A program made the position numbers and the translations under genes. Below the pieces are notes generated by a model that saw only the letters and a program-made list of their open reading frames with translations, had not been told where the DNA came from and made no database searches. 64,000 nucleotides of DNA, taken from NCBI GenBank assembly GCA_029204225.1, contig CM055100.1, forward strand, positions 59,768,975 through 59,832,974, read 5' to 3'. Shown piece after piece: positions 1-10,140 of this stretch (positions are counted from its first letter, which is position 1; the number at the start of each line of letters is the position of its first letter). This DNA comes from Diphasiastrum complanatum. Its lineage: Eukaryota; Streptophyta; Lycopodiopsida; Lycopodiales; Lycopodiaceae.

Positions 1-1849
1 CCTGGTAGTTGTTTAATGTTTGGCTATATACTTGCACCTGACACCTAAAGAGATTCATCTCTGATTCAGATAGCGGCCTTGAGTCTGGTGCAGGTTGAGC
101 TAACCAGGCAAGCTTTTCACCTTGTAGGGCTTTGACTTCCGCCCCCAGGTGCGTATTCTCTGCTTCGTAAATTTGTAGTTGCGCCTGGAGGGGAGCAAGC
201 CATTGGGACGCTTCGGATTGAAGCTCCTGCACCTTCGTGGAGGCTGTCAGCACTTTGGAGAGCCTTTGGATGTATAGATTGAGGCCCTCCTCCTTTTGTT
301 GTAGCTTGGCAATCTCCCGGTGCCCTTCTTGTTCATGTTGTTGAGCTAGAATCAGGTCGTGTTGCAGCTTTGTGAGTTTCGCTCGCAGTTGTGTGTTACT
401 TGTTGCCAGGTGTAGTACCCTGCTTTCCAAAATAGCCTTGGCTGCTACCGCCTCTAGGATGTATTTGCCCAGAGTCTGGTATGTCGTCGTTAAGTCAGTT
501 GGAGCAGCCGGTACACTAGCCCTGATAGGGGCTTGTGTGGTATCGGCCCCGATGACTTGGGGAGCTCCATCGTCATTGTCTTCAATTAGGTTCTCAGGGG
601 ACTTAATGTCATCTAAGGCGGTGGAATCAGCCCAATCTGGCGATGGTATAAAGATTGTCTGAACAAATGCGTCATCAGGCAACGGTTGGTTGCCCTCGAC
701 AACCTTTGGTGGCTTGTGGAGTACGGAAGGCAAGGATGGAGAAGAAATGGTCTGGCGTGCGGGTGAAAAGTCGATGGCTTACATTCACGCCAAAGTGTCT
801 AGAGACAACTGAGAATCAGAGGGATTAAACATGAGGGGAGCAACGGTGGCGACATGAGTGATGGAGGATGCGATGGTGACGGACGGAGTAGTGGATAATG
901 GAACAGAATTGGGAGTGGTATCAACAGAGGAAACGGGGATGGGAACAGAAATAGTCGTGGATGGAACAGAAAGAGAGGTAGTGACAACAGAGACAGGAGT
1001 GGAGGATTGCACGGAAGAAGAAGTGGTGATGGTTGATGGAGTGGTTAGTGCGGTGGTGGTTGCGCGTCTTCGAGTAGTAGGTGGAGATGAAGATGAAGAG
1101 GCAGCGCCATGCATTCATTTGTTGGTTGTTGTGTTGGTAACTGCAGGTTGGGAGGAGGTGGGCTTCAAGAAGTGCGCAGGCATAATTACACAACAGGGGG
1201 CCTGTTGTGATATGCTCGCGGTTGTTGGATTTAATGGAGATAGTTAGTCCGTGAATAAGGAAGGTATGCCAGTCGTATGGCACAACTGAGGGGCTAGGGA
1301 ATGCCAGAAAGGGTTCCACTATCTGACTCAGCAGCTTGGACTGGATTCTGTCCTTGCGAAATGTTGAAACAACCAGAAAGTTGTTCAACAGATGCGTAGC
1401 CGTCTGAATGATGGGTTCCGTGATAGCATCTATCAGGTAACCATTGTTAATCTGAATTGGAATTTTCGGTGCAGTTTGGGCGACGAAAGGTTTGATCAAA
1501 CTTTTTGCCTGACGATGGGAGATGGGCTGATGGTCACCGGACATAATGCCAATGGTGACCATCGAGTTTGCGTTAATCCTGATCTTGTACGTGTGGTACC
1601 TTGGTACAAGAAGTGGAAGCGTGACTTCGACGCGTCCTAGGTGGCGTAAATGTGAAGGGCAAGGCCCATGTTAATCTCATAATGGAAAAGCACTGGAAAA
1701 AAATCCATTGCCTCAAGAAGTGGGTCGGATATCTGAAGCCATGGTTGAATCAGAGCGTTAGAGGGTAAGGGCCAAATCTGTGTGGCTGAGGGGATTTCAT
1801 GTTAGATCACCTGCTTGGTACCAGAGTCTTCAGAGGATGAGGAGGCCAT
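1..1849 (-). pseudogene. ORFx copy 1: extra coiled-coil ORF downstream of Ty3 pol (decayed, runs off window)
   Basis: Read on the minus strand, a Met-Ala-Ser-Ser-rich start lies at 1849, followed by about 245 codons with several stops and shifts. The longest open piece is 1562-1115 and contains IQINNGYLIDAI. A frameshift near 1115 leads into a Ser/Thr-rich linker (1114-788) that ends in TGA at 785-787. A third open frame (778-1) runs off the window edge without a stop. It is rich in Leu, Gln, Glu and Lys with heptad-like spacing, so it is probably a coiled coil. The same order (N-terminal domain, Ser/Thr linker, coiled coil) and a similar motif (VQNFGYILDAL) occur in ORFx copy 2 at 16000-16750 and 25380-27139. 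It lies 1.1 kb downstream of the Ty3 element 1 integrase on the same strand. The function is unknown. The N-terminal half weakly recalls the 'putative plant transposon protein' domain of Athila-like elements, which I could not test. Confidence 0.55.
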
Positions 1850-2953
1850 GTTAGTAGTGATAGTTAAAGGGCGAAAAAGTAGGAAAAACGGTGGAAAAGG
1901 TAAAAAGATGTGGAAACGACAAAAAACTATGAATAACGAATGTTGGATGGCAAGAACTATAGTTCAAAATGTAGATTTGTTTTTAGTATGAGCAGATGAT
2001 AGCTTGTAGAAAATTTGGTCGCAAACAGAGAACTTGGAAATTTCAGTGAAAATTTGAGTAGAGCTTCGCCTGCAAAGGTGACAAATGACTCGAATTCAGC
2101 CCTTATATAGCGGAATTTAGAGTGCGTATTAGGTGAAATCCACTTTCCCTTGTTCCATTCCACCCAAATTTTGGCAGAAACCTTTTTCACAAAATTCTAA
2201 GACCTCAGGGAGATCTACGAGAGTTCAAAAGGTGATTTGACTGCCCTACAAACGTTCTGCGAGGGTTCAGACTGTCTGCAAGGGTTCAACTCTCGCAGGA
2301 AGTGATCTCTCGCACAACATGTTCCTGTGATTGGATTTTCAAGATCAGACCATGTAGGCAGGCTGATTTCACTGCTCTAATTCCATTTAGACAACTTGCG
2401 AGGGTTGGTAGGATGATTTTGATGCTCTCTGAGGGTTCTGAAGATTCAGCTTCTAGGAACCCTCGCACACACTCAAAAATGAAGATTTTCTCATCAAAAA
2501 CTCTTGCAGAGATTTTTATGGATGCATCTAGGTCAGATCTAGTGACTGTCCAAGTTTCAAGAGCTATCTCTTAGGGGATCTCCAAAAATCATGAAAAAAG
2601 TACTCTTTTAGAGTGTTTTTTGACGAGATCTTGAGATTTTCTGATTTTTAACTTTTGCAAACTGGTAATCAACTTCATCCATGCTTGATCTGACTGTTGG
2701 TTGTTCTCTGGAAGTTCTGATGGACATTTGGTAACAGATTTATCAGTGAATTTTGCCCTTAATTTGCCATAGTTACTGAGATCGAGGTCTCTAATCTGCA
2801 AATTTGGGGGCTTATTGGCATAATCTGATGATCTGCTTTCTTCTTGATCCCATCTGGATCTAGATCCCTCTTGGATCTTGATGGATTTTTCCGATCTTGC
2901 AGATCTGACCGATCTTGATGGATCTAGCTTGATTTGGCTTGATCTTCCTAGAT
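1850..2953 (-). repeat. Spacer between Ty3 element 1 integrase and ORFx, with short repeated motifs
   Basis: No convincing coding region. The stretch 2210-2470 repeats variants of GCGAGGGTTC on both strands (for example at about 2260, 2280, 2395, 2435 and 2455). The stretch 2810-2960 is rich in GATC/GATCT units. ORFs of 77-137 codons here show no family motif. The position, after integrase and before ORFx, matches the 850-bp spacer of Ty3 element 2. It may hold an LTR or an untranslated region, but I see no clear TG...CA pair with a primer site. Confidence 0.35.
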
Positions 2954-3538
2954 CTAGTGGTGATGGCCTATCAGAATAGTTTTCGTATCGTGCCACCACC
3001 AATCTGGATCTATCTCACTGCGGTGGCCAGTACTTGTCAATCGGCTACCGTCGATGGGTGTATCGAACGGTGTCCCATCCAGCTTCTCTAAATTCACGGC
3101 TCCATGATTAAGAATTTCCTTGATCCGATAAGGACCTTCGCCTGTGAATTTTAATTTCTCCTTGATCGCCTTGGTTTTATACATCAGGATCAGATCTCCG
3201 AAGCGAAGATCCTTCTTTTATAACCTGCGATTGTGCCATGCTTTGCGTCTTTTCTTTTCAGCTGCTAGTGCATGCACAGCTAGTAAGCGTGTTTCACAGA
3301 GCTTATGTAGAGCTTCGTAGCGTAGTTGTGGAGATTTGGATTCATTCAGGCGTTGCGTTGTAGCAATCCTTAATGAAGGAACTAAACACTCTACTGGCAT
3401 TACAGCATCCTGACCATATACCAATTGGAAAGGTGTTTGATCAGTGCTTCCCTTATATGCTGTCTTGAATGCCCACAGAGCAGCATGCAACTTATCTTCC
3501 CAATCTGATCTGCTAGCTTCAACTGTTTTCGTGAGCAC
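2954..3538 (-). pseudogene. Ty3 element 1 integrase C-terminal region
   Basis: The segment 3538-3218 reads through the part of integrase after the catalytic Glu (DKLHAALWAFKTAYK, then TPFQLVYGQDAVMPVE), which is highly typical of plant Ty3 integrases. After a stop it continues at 3184-2954 with KFTGEGPYRIKEILNHGAVN and a terminal NG/DGSRL-type ending. In an active element this domain binds the element DNA ends and helps position the integrase multimer. No chromodomain follows. At least one in-frame stop separates the two parts, so it cannot encode a full integrase. Confidence 0.8.
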
Positions 3539-3562
3539 GCTACACAGGATCTTATTGGATGA

Positions 3563-4157
3563 TTATGCTTGTCCATTACCACAAGGATAATAAGGCGTAC
3601 TGGTTTTGTGGATCACGAAGAATTCCTCCAACAGGACCTTGATGGTCTCATTGATGAAATGACTTCCGCGATCGCTGACTAGCTCCACCGGGCATCCGAA
3701 GCGCACAATGATATTTTCATAAAGGAACTTGGTAGTGGTCCTTACATCAGCTACTCTTACTGCCTTGGCTTCGACCCACTTGGTGAGATAGTCCGTGGCT
3801 ACGATTATATATTGAGCCAGGGAACTCCTTGCTGCAAAGTGAATTGGACCGATGTAACTTTTGGCACACATCGCACTTTCTCAAGTATTCCTCCGTATCC
3901 TTATGAATCATTGGCCACCAACATCCTGATTGCAGGATCTTGTGAATAGTAATGTCGGATGCAAAATGGCCTCCACTCATGCCTTCATGTGAAAGTGAAA
4001 TGATCTGGGTGGCCTCATGAGGGAGAATACATCGCCGAAGAATCTCGTCTGGACTTCTTCGATACAACTGGCCGGCAATCAACTGATAAGGTCTAGCCTT
4101 CAAGATCAATTTTCGCTGATCCGTCGTTGGTAGTGACTTGTCTGGTTGACCCTGCAT
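3563..4157 (-). pseudogene. Ty3 element 1 integrase zinc finger and catalytic core, catalytic Glu lost to a stop
   Basis: The HHCC zinc-binding module is visible at about 4080-3870 (HEATQ..., then HEGMSGGH, then CDVCQK). The RNase H-fold core follows in another frame at 3871-3563. The first catalytic Asp is in DYLTKWVEAKA and the second in SDRGSHF. The third catalytic residue should be the Glu after NGQA, but the codon is TAA at complement(3563..3565), a single change from GAA. The integrase is therefore dead even apart from the frameshift between finger and core. Confidence 0.85.
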
Positions 4158-4184
4158 TAGATATTCAACAATGTCGATAGCCCA

Positions 4185-5239
4185 TTATGGTACTGTGTCC
4201 ACGTAAAGTAAGGTAGCATCAGCCACCTCATCATCGGGTTGGATTGCAATCTCCTTTCCCTTGATTTGTGACACATGATCTGCCATGTAGTGTTGTTTTC
4301 CCTTGCAAACTACTATCCGAAAATCAAACTCCAACAACAGAACTAGCCATCTGGTGATTCTCCCGGTGTTGCAAGTTTTGTGAATGACATAGAGCAAGGG
4401 TTGATGGTCTGTATAAAAAGCGAAATGTGTGGCCATCAGGTAGTGTTGAAATTTCTTAACCGCATAGATCATTGCTAGTGCTTCCCGCTCTGTGGTTGAA
4501 TTGGAAAAAAAATTTTGTGTTCTCTTGGCTGGGTTAAGACTGCTCCAACTGCATACTTCGATGCGTCCGTATGCACATGAAACTCAATGGACCAATTGGG
4601 TGGGCGTAAGATTGGTGCTGAAACCAATGCATCCTTAAGCCTTTGAAAAGCCTTTAGGGCTTCGTCATTCCAATGTGGATCCGTTGTGAGTTTGTAAATT
4701 GGTCGGGCTAACTCCGCAAAATCAAGAATGAAGATCCTATAATAGTTGGCATGACCCATGAAAATGTAGACTTCGCGGATCGTTCCCGGTGGTGATAGAT
4801 CAACAATGATCTTGATCTTTGATAGGTCAGTGGCAATCCCATGTCTTGACACTATATGGCCGAGAATCAAGCCACGTGTCACCCAAAATTGACTTTTTTT
4901 CCGGATTCAAGGAGATTTGGAAGTTGTGGCATTTTTGTAGCGCCTTCTCCAAATTGGATAAGTGTTCTGAGTCTGGTCCATGCACGCACAGATCTTCCAA
5001 GAAAATTTCCAAAAAATTTTCAAATATTCTTTGAATGCCACCTGCATGACTTGCTAGAAGGTGTTTGGGGCATTGCAAAGTCCGAATGGCATCACTTTAT
5101 AGGCATAGGTTCCCCATTCCATGGCAAATGTTGTCTTGTGTCGGTCTTGGAGGGCTATCTTCACCTGGTTGTAGCTGCTAAAGCTGTCTAAAAAACTGTA
5201 GGCTTCGGCGCTAGCTACTCTGTCGAGGACACTTTCCAT
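4185..5239 (-). pseudogene. Ty3 element 1 reverse transcriptase (palm onward) and RNase H
   Basis: RT motif A region FLDSFSSYNQV and motif B region MPFGLCNAPNTF are readable at 5239-5054. The catalytic box reads FLEDLCV rather than the usual F-[ILV]-D-D, so the first Asp is Glu (about 4990). RNase H is encoded by 4882-4475 (WNDEALKAFQRLKDAL, TDASKYAVGAVL) and 4472-4185 (TDHQPLLYV...). The pieces lie in three frames. Upstream, the fingers of RT (the K-x-R-x-C-x-DYR region) are absent: the sequence jumps from a gag-pol linker at about 5245 to FMESVLDRV, so a deletion removed RT motifs 1-2. Confidence 0.85.
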
Positions 5240-5639
5240 AAATGGCCATCGAAACTACCGTGACATTCGCCTCGTGGTTGCGAATATCGACATCCACTGT
5301 AGCTATCGCCTCTTCAGGTAGATCACTCCATCGGATCACCTGGTTGTAGCATTGCTTCAACTGATTCTTCTTATTCGCAGGTGACTTAGGTGGATCGATC
5401 CTTGAGAATTTCGCCATAGCAGAATTTTGCGGTGGTTGAGCTGGTACCTTCTTGATTCCGTAACAATCTGGGTCCATGTGGTATAGGACCTTCTCATCAG
5501 TCATCTCAATCTCCTTATTATAAGTTAGAGTATGTTGCCAAGAAGGGACTAAATCATCGTCCACTGGGTTCTCAATAGGTTTCGCTGACAGCCATGCTAC
5601 GTTTATCATATTCATCCCAAATGTGATTGGTGTGTCCAT
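5240..5639 (-). pseudogene. Ty3 element 1 protease-RT linker
   Basis: An open stretch of about 130 codons reads MDTPITFGMNMINVAWLSAK and continues to the RT deletion point. It sits between the protease and RT. Linkers here are poorly conserved between families, and I recognise no domain. The phrase MTDEKVLYHMDPDCYG and the acidic composition are compatible with a pol linker. It ends where the RT fingers should begin, so it marks the left edge of the internal deletion. Confidence 0.45.
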
Positions 5640-5839
5640 AGTGTAACACGTGTGTGAAAATGTACTGGGTTCAGGATCTGATTAATATTGACATGCCCAA
5701 CAGTCAAGAGTTGTTAATGCATCCATCCATCTCTGAATCATAGTGACCTCCCTTGGCTGGTCTTGGGTGATCAATCGTGTGATCTGTCGTGGATGATCCG
5801 TCATCAGCTTTGGGTGCAATAGGTTTTACCGTCCCATGT

Positions 5840-5990
5840 GGTTGGATCAACCTTTATAGCATGCTCTCTGTTCTTGAAGGTGAGTTTCCCCGTACCCCAG
5901 TTGTGTACTACTTGCGCAGTCCTCAACAATGGTCTTCCCAGTAACACATGGTATGCAGTTGGAGATTCAAGTATATCCATGACTACACAG
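5840..5990 (-). pseudogene. Ty3 element 1 retropepsin, C-terminal half
   Basis: The frame around 5985-5840 reads VMDILESPTAYHVLLGRP, followed by LLRTAQVVHNWGTGKLTF. This is the hydrophobic-hydrophobic-G-R end of a Ty3 aspartic protease and the GKLTF strand that follows it. The N-terminal DTG/DSG active site is not readable upstream, where 6000-6240 is frameshifted. Retropepsins cleave the Gag-Pol polyprotein inside the virus-like particle. The gag fragment lies upstream and RT downstream, as expected. Confidence 0.7.
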
Positions 5991-6561
5991 ATGGCAGAAT
6001 CTATGTGTCAGTGTCAGATTTTGCTTTAGGACTAGGCACTCATTCGCTGTATGGTTTTGCGTGCACACTGAACACCATACATTCTCCTATCATGGATACT
6101 GTAGTTGGTTTAGTTCTGGTTGATGTGGCATTACTGCTACAGCTCCTTGTAAGGCTTTCAGTTTCTAGTCAAACTACATCGTAAGTTGCTCCATCTATTG
6201 TTTGTGTAATTTTGTCATTTGATCCAACAGCAGTTCTGTGGATAGAGCGGATGCGTTTGATGATGACGATGCTAACGAGGGAGTAGGAGTGTGGGTAAAT
6301 GGATATTCGTTGTCAGATCCCTCGTCCTCTTCTCTGATGGCATCTTCCATAGCTTCTTGCAGAGTAGCATACTATTCCCGTCGTTTCAGTTCTCTTCTGA
6401 TGCTTCGTGGTAGTCCGGCTAGGAGCCACATGATCACCGCATGATCAAGAGTTAGGGCTGCACTGCACTCGAATCGTAGATGTTTGACCTGTTCAATATA
6501 GTCCCTGACCCTTTCTCGTTTTTCCCATCTTGACTTTACTCAGCAAGAGAAATGGGTCTTC

Positions 6562-6747
6562 TTAAAACTTTCTTGGTTTAAAGCGCATAATGAGAGCTGC
6601 TTTAATCGCTTCCCAGGTGGATTTTTCTTCCTCTGATAGGTTGGAAAACCAATCCTGAGCCACTGCCAATAAGGACATGGGGAACAACATCAGCTTTTTT
6701 GCAGGATCCGTTCGCCATAGATTTTGCCCACTATAGAAAAGCTTCAT
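6562..6747 (-). pseudogene. Ty3 element 1 gag fragment (retrotransposon gag domain)
   Basis: The sixty-one codons contain the hallmark of the Ty3 gag domain: KKLMLFPMSLLAVAQDWFSN, then a Trp-x-x-hydrophobic run and MRFKPRKF. This is the capsid-like domain that assembles the particle. It is cut at its N-terminal side, about 6747, where plus-strand copia gag begins in the opposite orientation. This shows that element 1 had a conventional gag upstream of pol, so the coiled-coil ORFx downstream of pol is an additional ORF and not the gag. Confidence 0.8.
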
Positions 6748-7461
6748 AGTGTATTAGCGACTGAAGAGTGTAGGATGATGCACACCAATGCAAGAATGAA
6801 CTCAATGTCTTTGCAAGATGGTGATGAGAAATCCAATTTCTCATTCAAAGGCAACAAGAAGACCAATGGAAAGAAGAAGCATTCCAAGGAGGCCAAAGAA
6901 GAGGATGATGCATCAAGCTCAAAGGGCAAGATCAAGGACAAATCCAAGTTAAAATGTTTTTCTATGGAAAGAAAGAGCATTTTGCATCTGAATGTCTCAA
7001 GAAGAAGACAACACAAGACAACAAACAAAGCAACATTGCACATCAAGAGGAGGAGGAGACTGAAGAAGAATCATTCTTAATGGTTTCCAACAAACCTCCA
7101 TCATCCAAGAGCAACACCAATTGCTCTTGGTGGATAGATAGTGGGGCTAGCTCCCACATGACATTTCGAAAGGACTATTTCTCCACTTTACTCTCTTACA
7201 ATGATGTACATAGATCTATCTATACAGTTAGTAGTCAAGAGTGTAAGATAAGTGGTATTGGAACCATTCCATTGTATGTTGGATCATGCTTCTCTACCCA
7301 AACCATTTTGGGGTGAGGCAATAACTTGTGCTAATTATTTGTGCAATAGATTGCCCAACCAAGCCATTAGAGGAATCACACCATTTGAAGCTCTATTTGG
7401 AGAGAAGCCCAATCTCAAGGATCTCAAGGTTTTTGGATCCGTTTTCTTGTGTTGGCTTGGA
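6724..7461 (+). pseudogene. Ty1/copia fragment: zinc knuckle, protease, then integrase after an internal deletion
   Basis: The plus-strand frame from 6724 has a Lys/Ser-rich gag tail (GNKKTNGKKKHSKEAKEEDD) followed by a zinc knuckle near 6955. The knuckle is broken: a one-base shift occurs there and its second Cys is Tyr (F-Y-G-K-K-E-H-F-A-S-E-C). The protease follows with the active site WWIDSGASSHMT at about 7130. Near 7265 the sequence jumps from the protease directly into the late integrase (LPKPFWGEAITCANYLCNRL, then TPFEALFGEKPNLKDLKVFG), so most of integrase is deleted. It ends exactly where a minus-strand LTR begins at 7462. Confidence 0.85.
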
Positions 7462-8476
7462 TGTTGATGCCAACTGATAAAAATAATTCCTATTAAATGA
7501 TCTCGGATTACTTGGAGAATGGATATTAAAGAGCTGCTTCTGATGAAAGTATCAGTGTAGGTGCCTTAGACAACCGTTCAGATAAATTGCGAAAACTATT
7601 AGGCATCTAAGACAGCCATGCAATTCACTGATCTTGATATTATGATATAAAGGAATGTGATTACAATTAGGCATCAAGGACAACCATACATTTCCTTGTC
7701 TGTGACATTGCGGAAGAAGAGTGCGAGTTGCTTAACAGTCAACAAGAATGTAAGAAAATAGAACAATAGCGAATCTGTATATTAGTGTTGTAAAAACAAC
7801 GATTAGACCACAAAACAATAGCATTGGTAAGTGCGTGATCCTACTAACAAAAACAAGACAATAGCTATTGCTCTGAATATTTACTCTCTCTCTCTCTCTC
7901 TCTCTAGGAGTCATCTATTGAAAGACCAATTTTGGTCATAGATCTCCGTATATCTCATGTATCATCTGACGAAATAACTTTTTGAATCTCTATCTCTCCT
8001 CAATCGCTCATGTACTTATATAGCAACTGGGACATCTTGCATTATTCTATCTTGGCATTTACAAGATCACTTAACAACCGATTACCTAACTAATTAGAAC
8101 AGTTAGAGCGTGAAGATGTAGACAGTCTGTATTTGGAATCTTATGTATTTCTACAGAGTGTCATATTTTTCGTGTTTTTCGCATCTTATGCAAAGCAGTG
8201 TCGCATTTTTGAAAGTGTCTAAAATGGCCTAAAAACTGAGTGTTAAGTGTCACAAAACACTTAGTTGCTCAGGATGGCCGAAGGTGAAAAGGGCAACAGT
8301 GTCGCATTTTTTGCCAGTGGAAATTCCTGAGTAAAATTGCAGACTGAAGTGACAATCAGTGCAAGAATGCAAACTGTTGAAAAACAGTTCATTTTTTGCA
8401 AACTACTTGAGAGAGTGATTTACATGAAAAGGAAGGAGGGCAGTTAGGATGAGTAGGAGTAAGATTAAACTCAACA
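7462..8476 (-). mobile_element. Copia LTR (3' LTR of a minus-strand element), family B
   Basis: On the minus strand the LTR starts TGTTGA at 8476, directly after the polypurine tract AAGGGGGAG (complement 8477-8487). It ends ...TCAACA at 7462, so the termini are perfect 6-bp inverted repeats. It is 1015 bp long. It contains a (CT)n run at 7884-7905 and three copies of an AGTGTCGCATTTTT-like motif (about 8160, 8198, 8298). The internal pol sequence of the same element follows at 8477-9540. No matching second LTR is in the window. Confidence 0.75.
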
Positions 8477-9540
8477 CTCCCCCTTAAGCTTATTGTTATG
8501 AGTCTGAACTACAATTGAGAATTATCATGCCTACTAAAGTAGAATGTTATCATCATCTTCGAATTCGACGTTGACATGTTGTTCATCAAGAGTAGATGAG
8601 TTTGGACCTTCAATGGGAATAGTCGACTGAGTCGGCTACATGGGCATTGCCTTTTCCTTTGAGGTTGATAAACTGATCTTCAATGAAGAGGACATCTCGG
8701 CTAGTGAATATCTTCGAGTCCATGGGATCGAACAACTTGTAGGCTTGATTTGAAGTAGTGTAGCTGATGAAAATACATTTGATACTCTAGAAGTCAAGTT
8801 TCTTCTTGAGATCGTGAGGAATCTATGCATAAGCAATACATCCAAAAACTCTATGTTTGGTACCTGTCCAAACTTCGAATGGTGTTTCGTTTGAGAGACC
8901 TTTACTAGGACATTTGTTTAGAATATAAGTTGTTGTTGAAATAGCTTCAACCCAGAAATGCAGCTATGGCAGACATGGAGATCGACTTTACCAAAAGGAT
9001 AGTCGAGATCAAGTACTAGGAATTGTTTGGACATGTTCGAAACATATGCATAATTCAAGTGTCCTAAGCGATGATGCCATAGTAATGCTTTATTGACAAG
9101 ACAAAGCTTGACTAGAATCAGAATAACAATGTGCCAATCTATATAAGTATCCATGCCTCTTGCCGAGTGCAAGAATCTTATCACTCCTATCGATAATTTT
9201 GCATTGAACAAACTCAAACTCCACCCTATGACTTAAATCTGTAATTCTACTTACTAATAACAGATTTGTAGAGAGTTTAGAAACATACAAGACTTTTGAC
9301 AGTAGTTTGAATTGATCATGCTAAAATCTTAATCTTACAGTACCTTCACATTTGATAGTCTGAGTGCTATCATCACCAAGATGAACATATTTCTTTGTGT
9401 TGTAAGGCATATAGGATTGGAAAATCTCATGATGATTGCTCATATGTTGAGTAGCTCTAGAATCCAGAAACCACAAATCATTCAAATTCTTGTATTTGTC
9501 TTTGCAGATCTCACGAAAATGGCCACGGTTTGGGGTTTAT
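8477..9540 (-). pseudogene. Copia pol remnant: protease, GAG-pre-integrase and integrase-RT linker with deletions
   Basis: Minus-strand reading starts near 9530 with the end of a zinc knuckle (HFREIC) and the protease. The active site is changed (LWFLDSRATQHM, where D-S-G is expected). The protease C-terminus LYVSKLSTNLLLVSRITDL lies at 9290-9240, and the GAG-pre-integrase domain (LLWHHRLGHLNYAYVSNMSK) at about 9110-9000. Integrase is mostly deleted; the sequence resumes in the post-integrase region (KIFTSRDVLFIEDQF, 8845-8640). Homologous copies lie at 27140-29698, 13740-14626 and 22274-22632. Confidence 0.8.
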
Positions 9541-10140
9541 CAAGACAACTGTTGTGCAAGGTGCTGCCCGTAGTGTAAGCACGGGTGTGTCCACGGTCGG
9601 GGTGGTCGGCAGAACGGGGGCTTGATGAGTCAAGGTGCTGCCCTTGAGGTGTAAGCATGGTCAGTTTCCGCGGTTCGGGCCTGGCGCCATCTGCACGTAG
9701 GACAGATGAGGCAATGTGCTGCCATTAGGTTGGTGTAAGCACGGTTTGTGCCTTGTGGGTGTGGGGTGACATATTCGCGATAGCCACCGTTCGTTTAGCT
9801 ATAAGGGCTATCGACCAAATTTGGTGGGGGCGTTACTAAGGCAATGTGCTGCCTAACGGTGAAAGCACGGGTGCGTCCACGATTGGGGGGGTATGCTACC
9901 GATTGTTTAGCTATAAGGGCTATCGACTAGATTTGGTGGGGGCGTTACTGAGGCAATGTGCTGCCTAACAGTGAAAGCACGGGTGCGTCCACGGGGGTGG
10001 TATATTCAAGGATAGCTGTCGATCGTTTAGCTATAAGGGCTATCGACCAAAAAGTGGTGAGGCGTGACTGAGGCAATGTGCTGCTTAATGGTAAAAGCAC
10101 AGATAGATTTGTATGGGCGCGGCCAGGCAAAGGTCCGTTG
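9541..10140 (+). repeat. Six-unit degenerate tandem repeat with internal hairpins
   Basis: Units start at about 9556, 9630, 9711, 9841, 9953 and 10073 (74-130 bp). Each begins with GCAATGTGCTGCC or a close variant, followed within 20 bp by (G)AAAGCACGG or (G)TAAGCACGG. This gives a short GTGCT...AGCAC stem. Units 3-5 also carry the identical 20-mer TAGCTATAAGGGCTATCGAC at 9796, 9908 and 10028. In unit 3, CGATAGCC (9778-9785) pairs with GGCTATCG (9806-9813). The block interrupts the copia remnant that ends at about 9540. No ORF is conserved across units. Confidence 0.75.

Larger units (their letters stand above)
2954..6750 (-). mobile_element. Ty3/gypsy element 1 (non-chromodomain, Athila/Tat-like), decayed gag-pol
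   Basis: On the minus strand the order is gag (6747-6562), protease (about 5985-5840), RT (5239-4830), RNase H (4882-4185), integrase zinc finger (about 4080-3870), integrase core (3871-3560) and integrase C-terminus (3184-2954). This is the standard Ty3 order. The integrase C-terminus has the GEGPYRIKEILNHGAVNLEK type of ending and no chromodomain, which points to the Athila/Tat side of the plant Ty3 tree. The frames are broken many times, the RT fingers are missing, and two catalytic residues are altered. The gag end abuts plus-strand copia sequence at about 6.75 kb, so the 5' LTR is not present. Confidence 0.85.

Noticed and set aside
372-1247. Plus-strand ORFs opposite ORFx copy 1
   Set aside because: They are antisense shadows of the Ser/Thr-rich and coiled-coil frames.
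2589-3002. 137-codon minus-strand ORF after the Ty3 integrase
   Set aside because: It shifts out of the integrase frame and consists largely of GATC-repeat translation (Arg/Ser/Asp/Leu); no domain.
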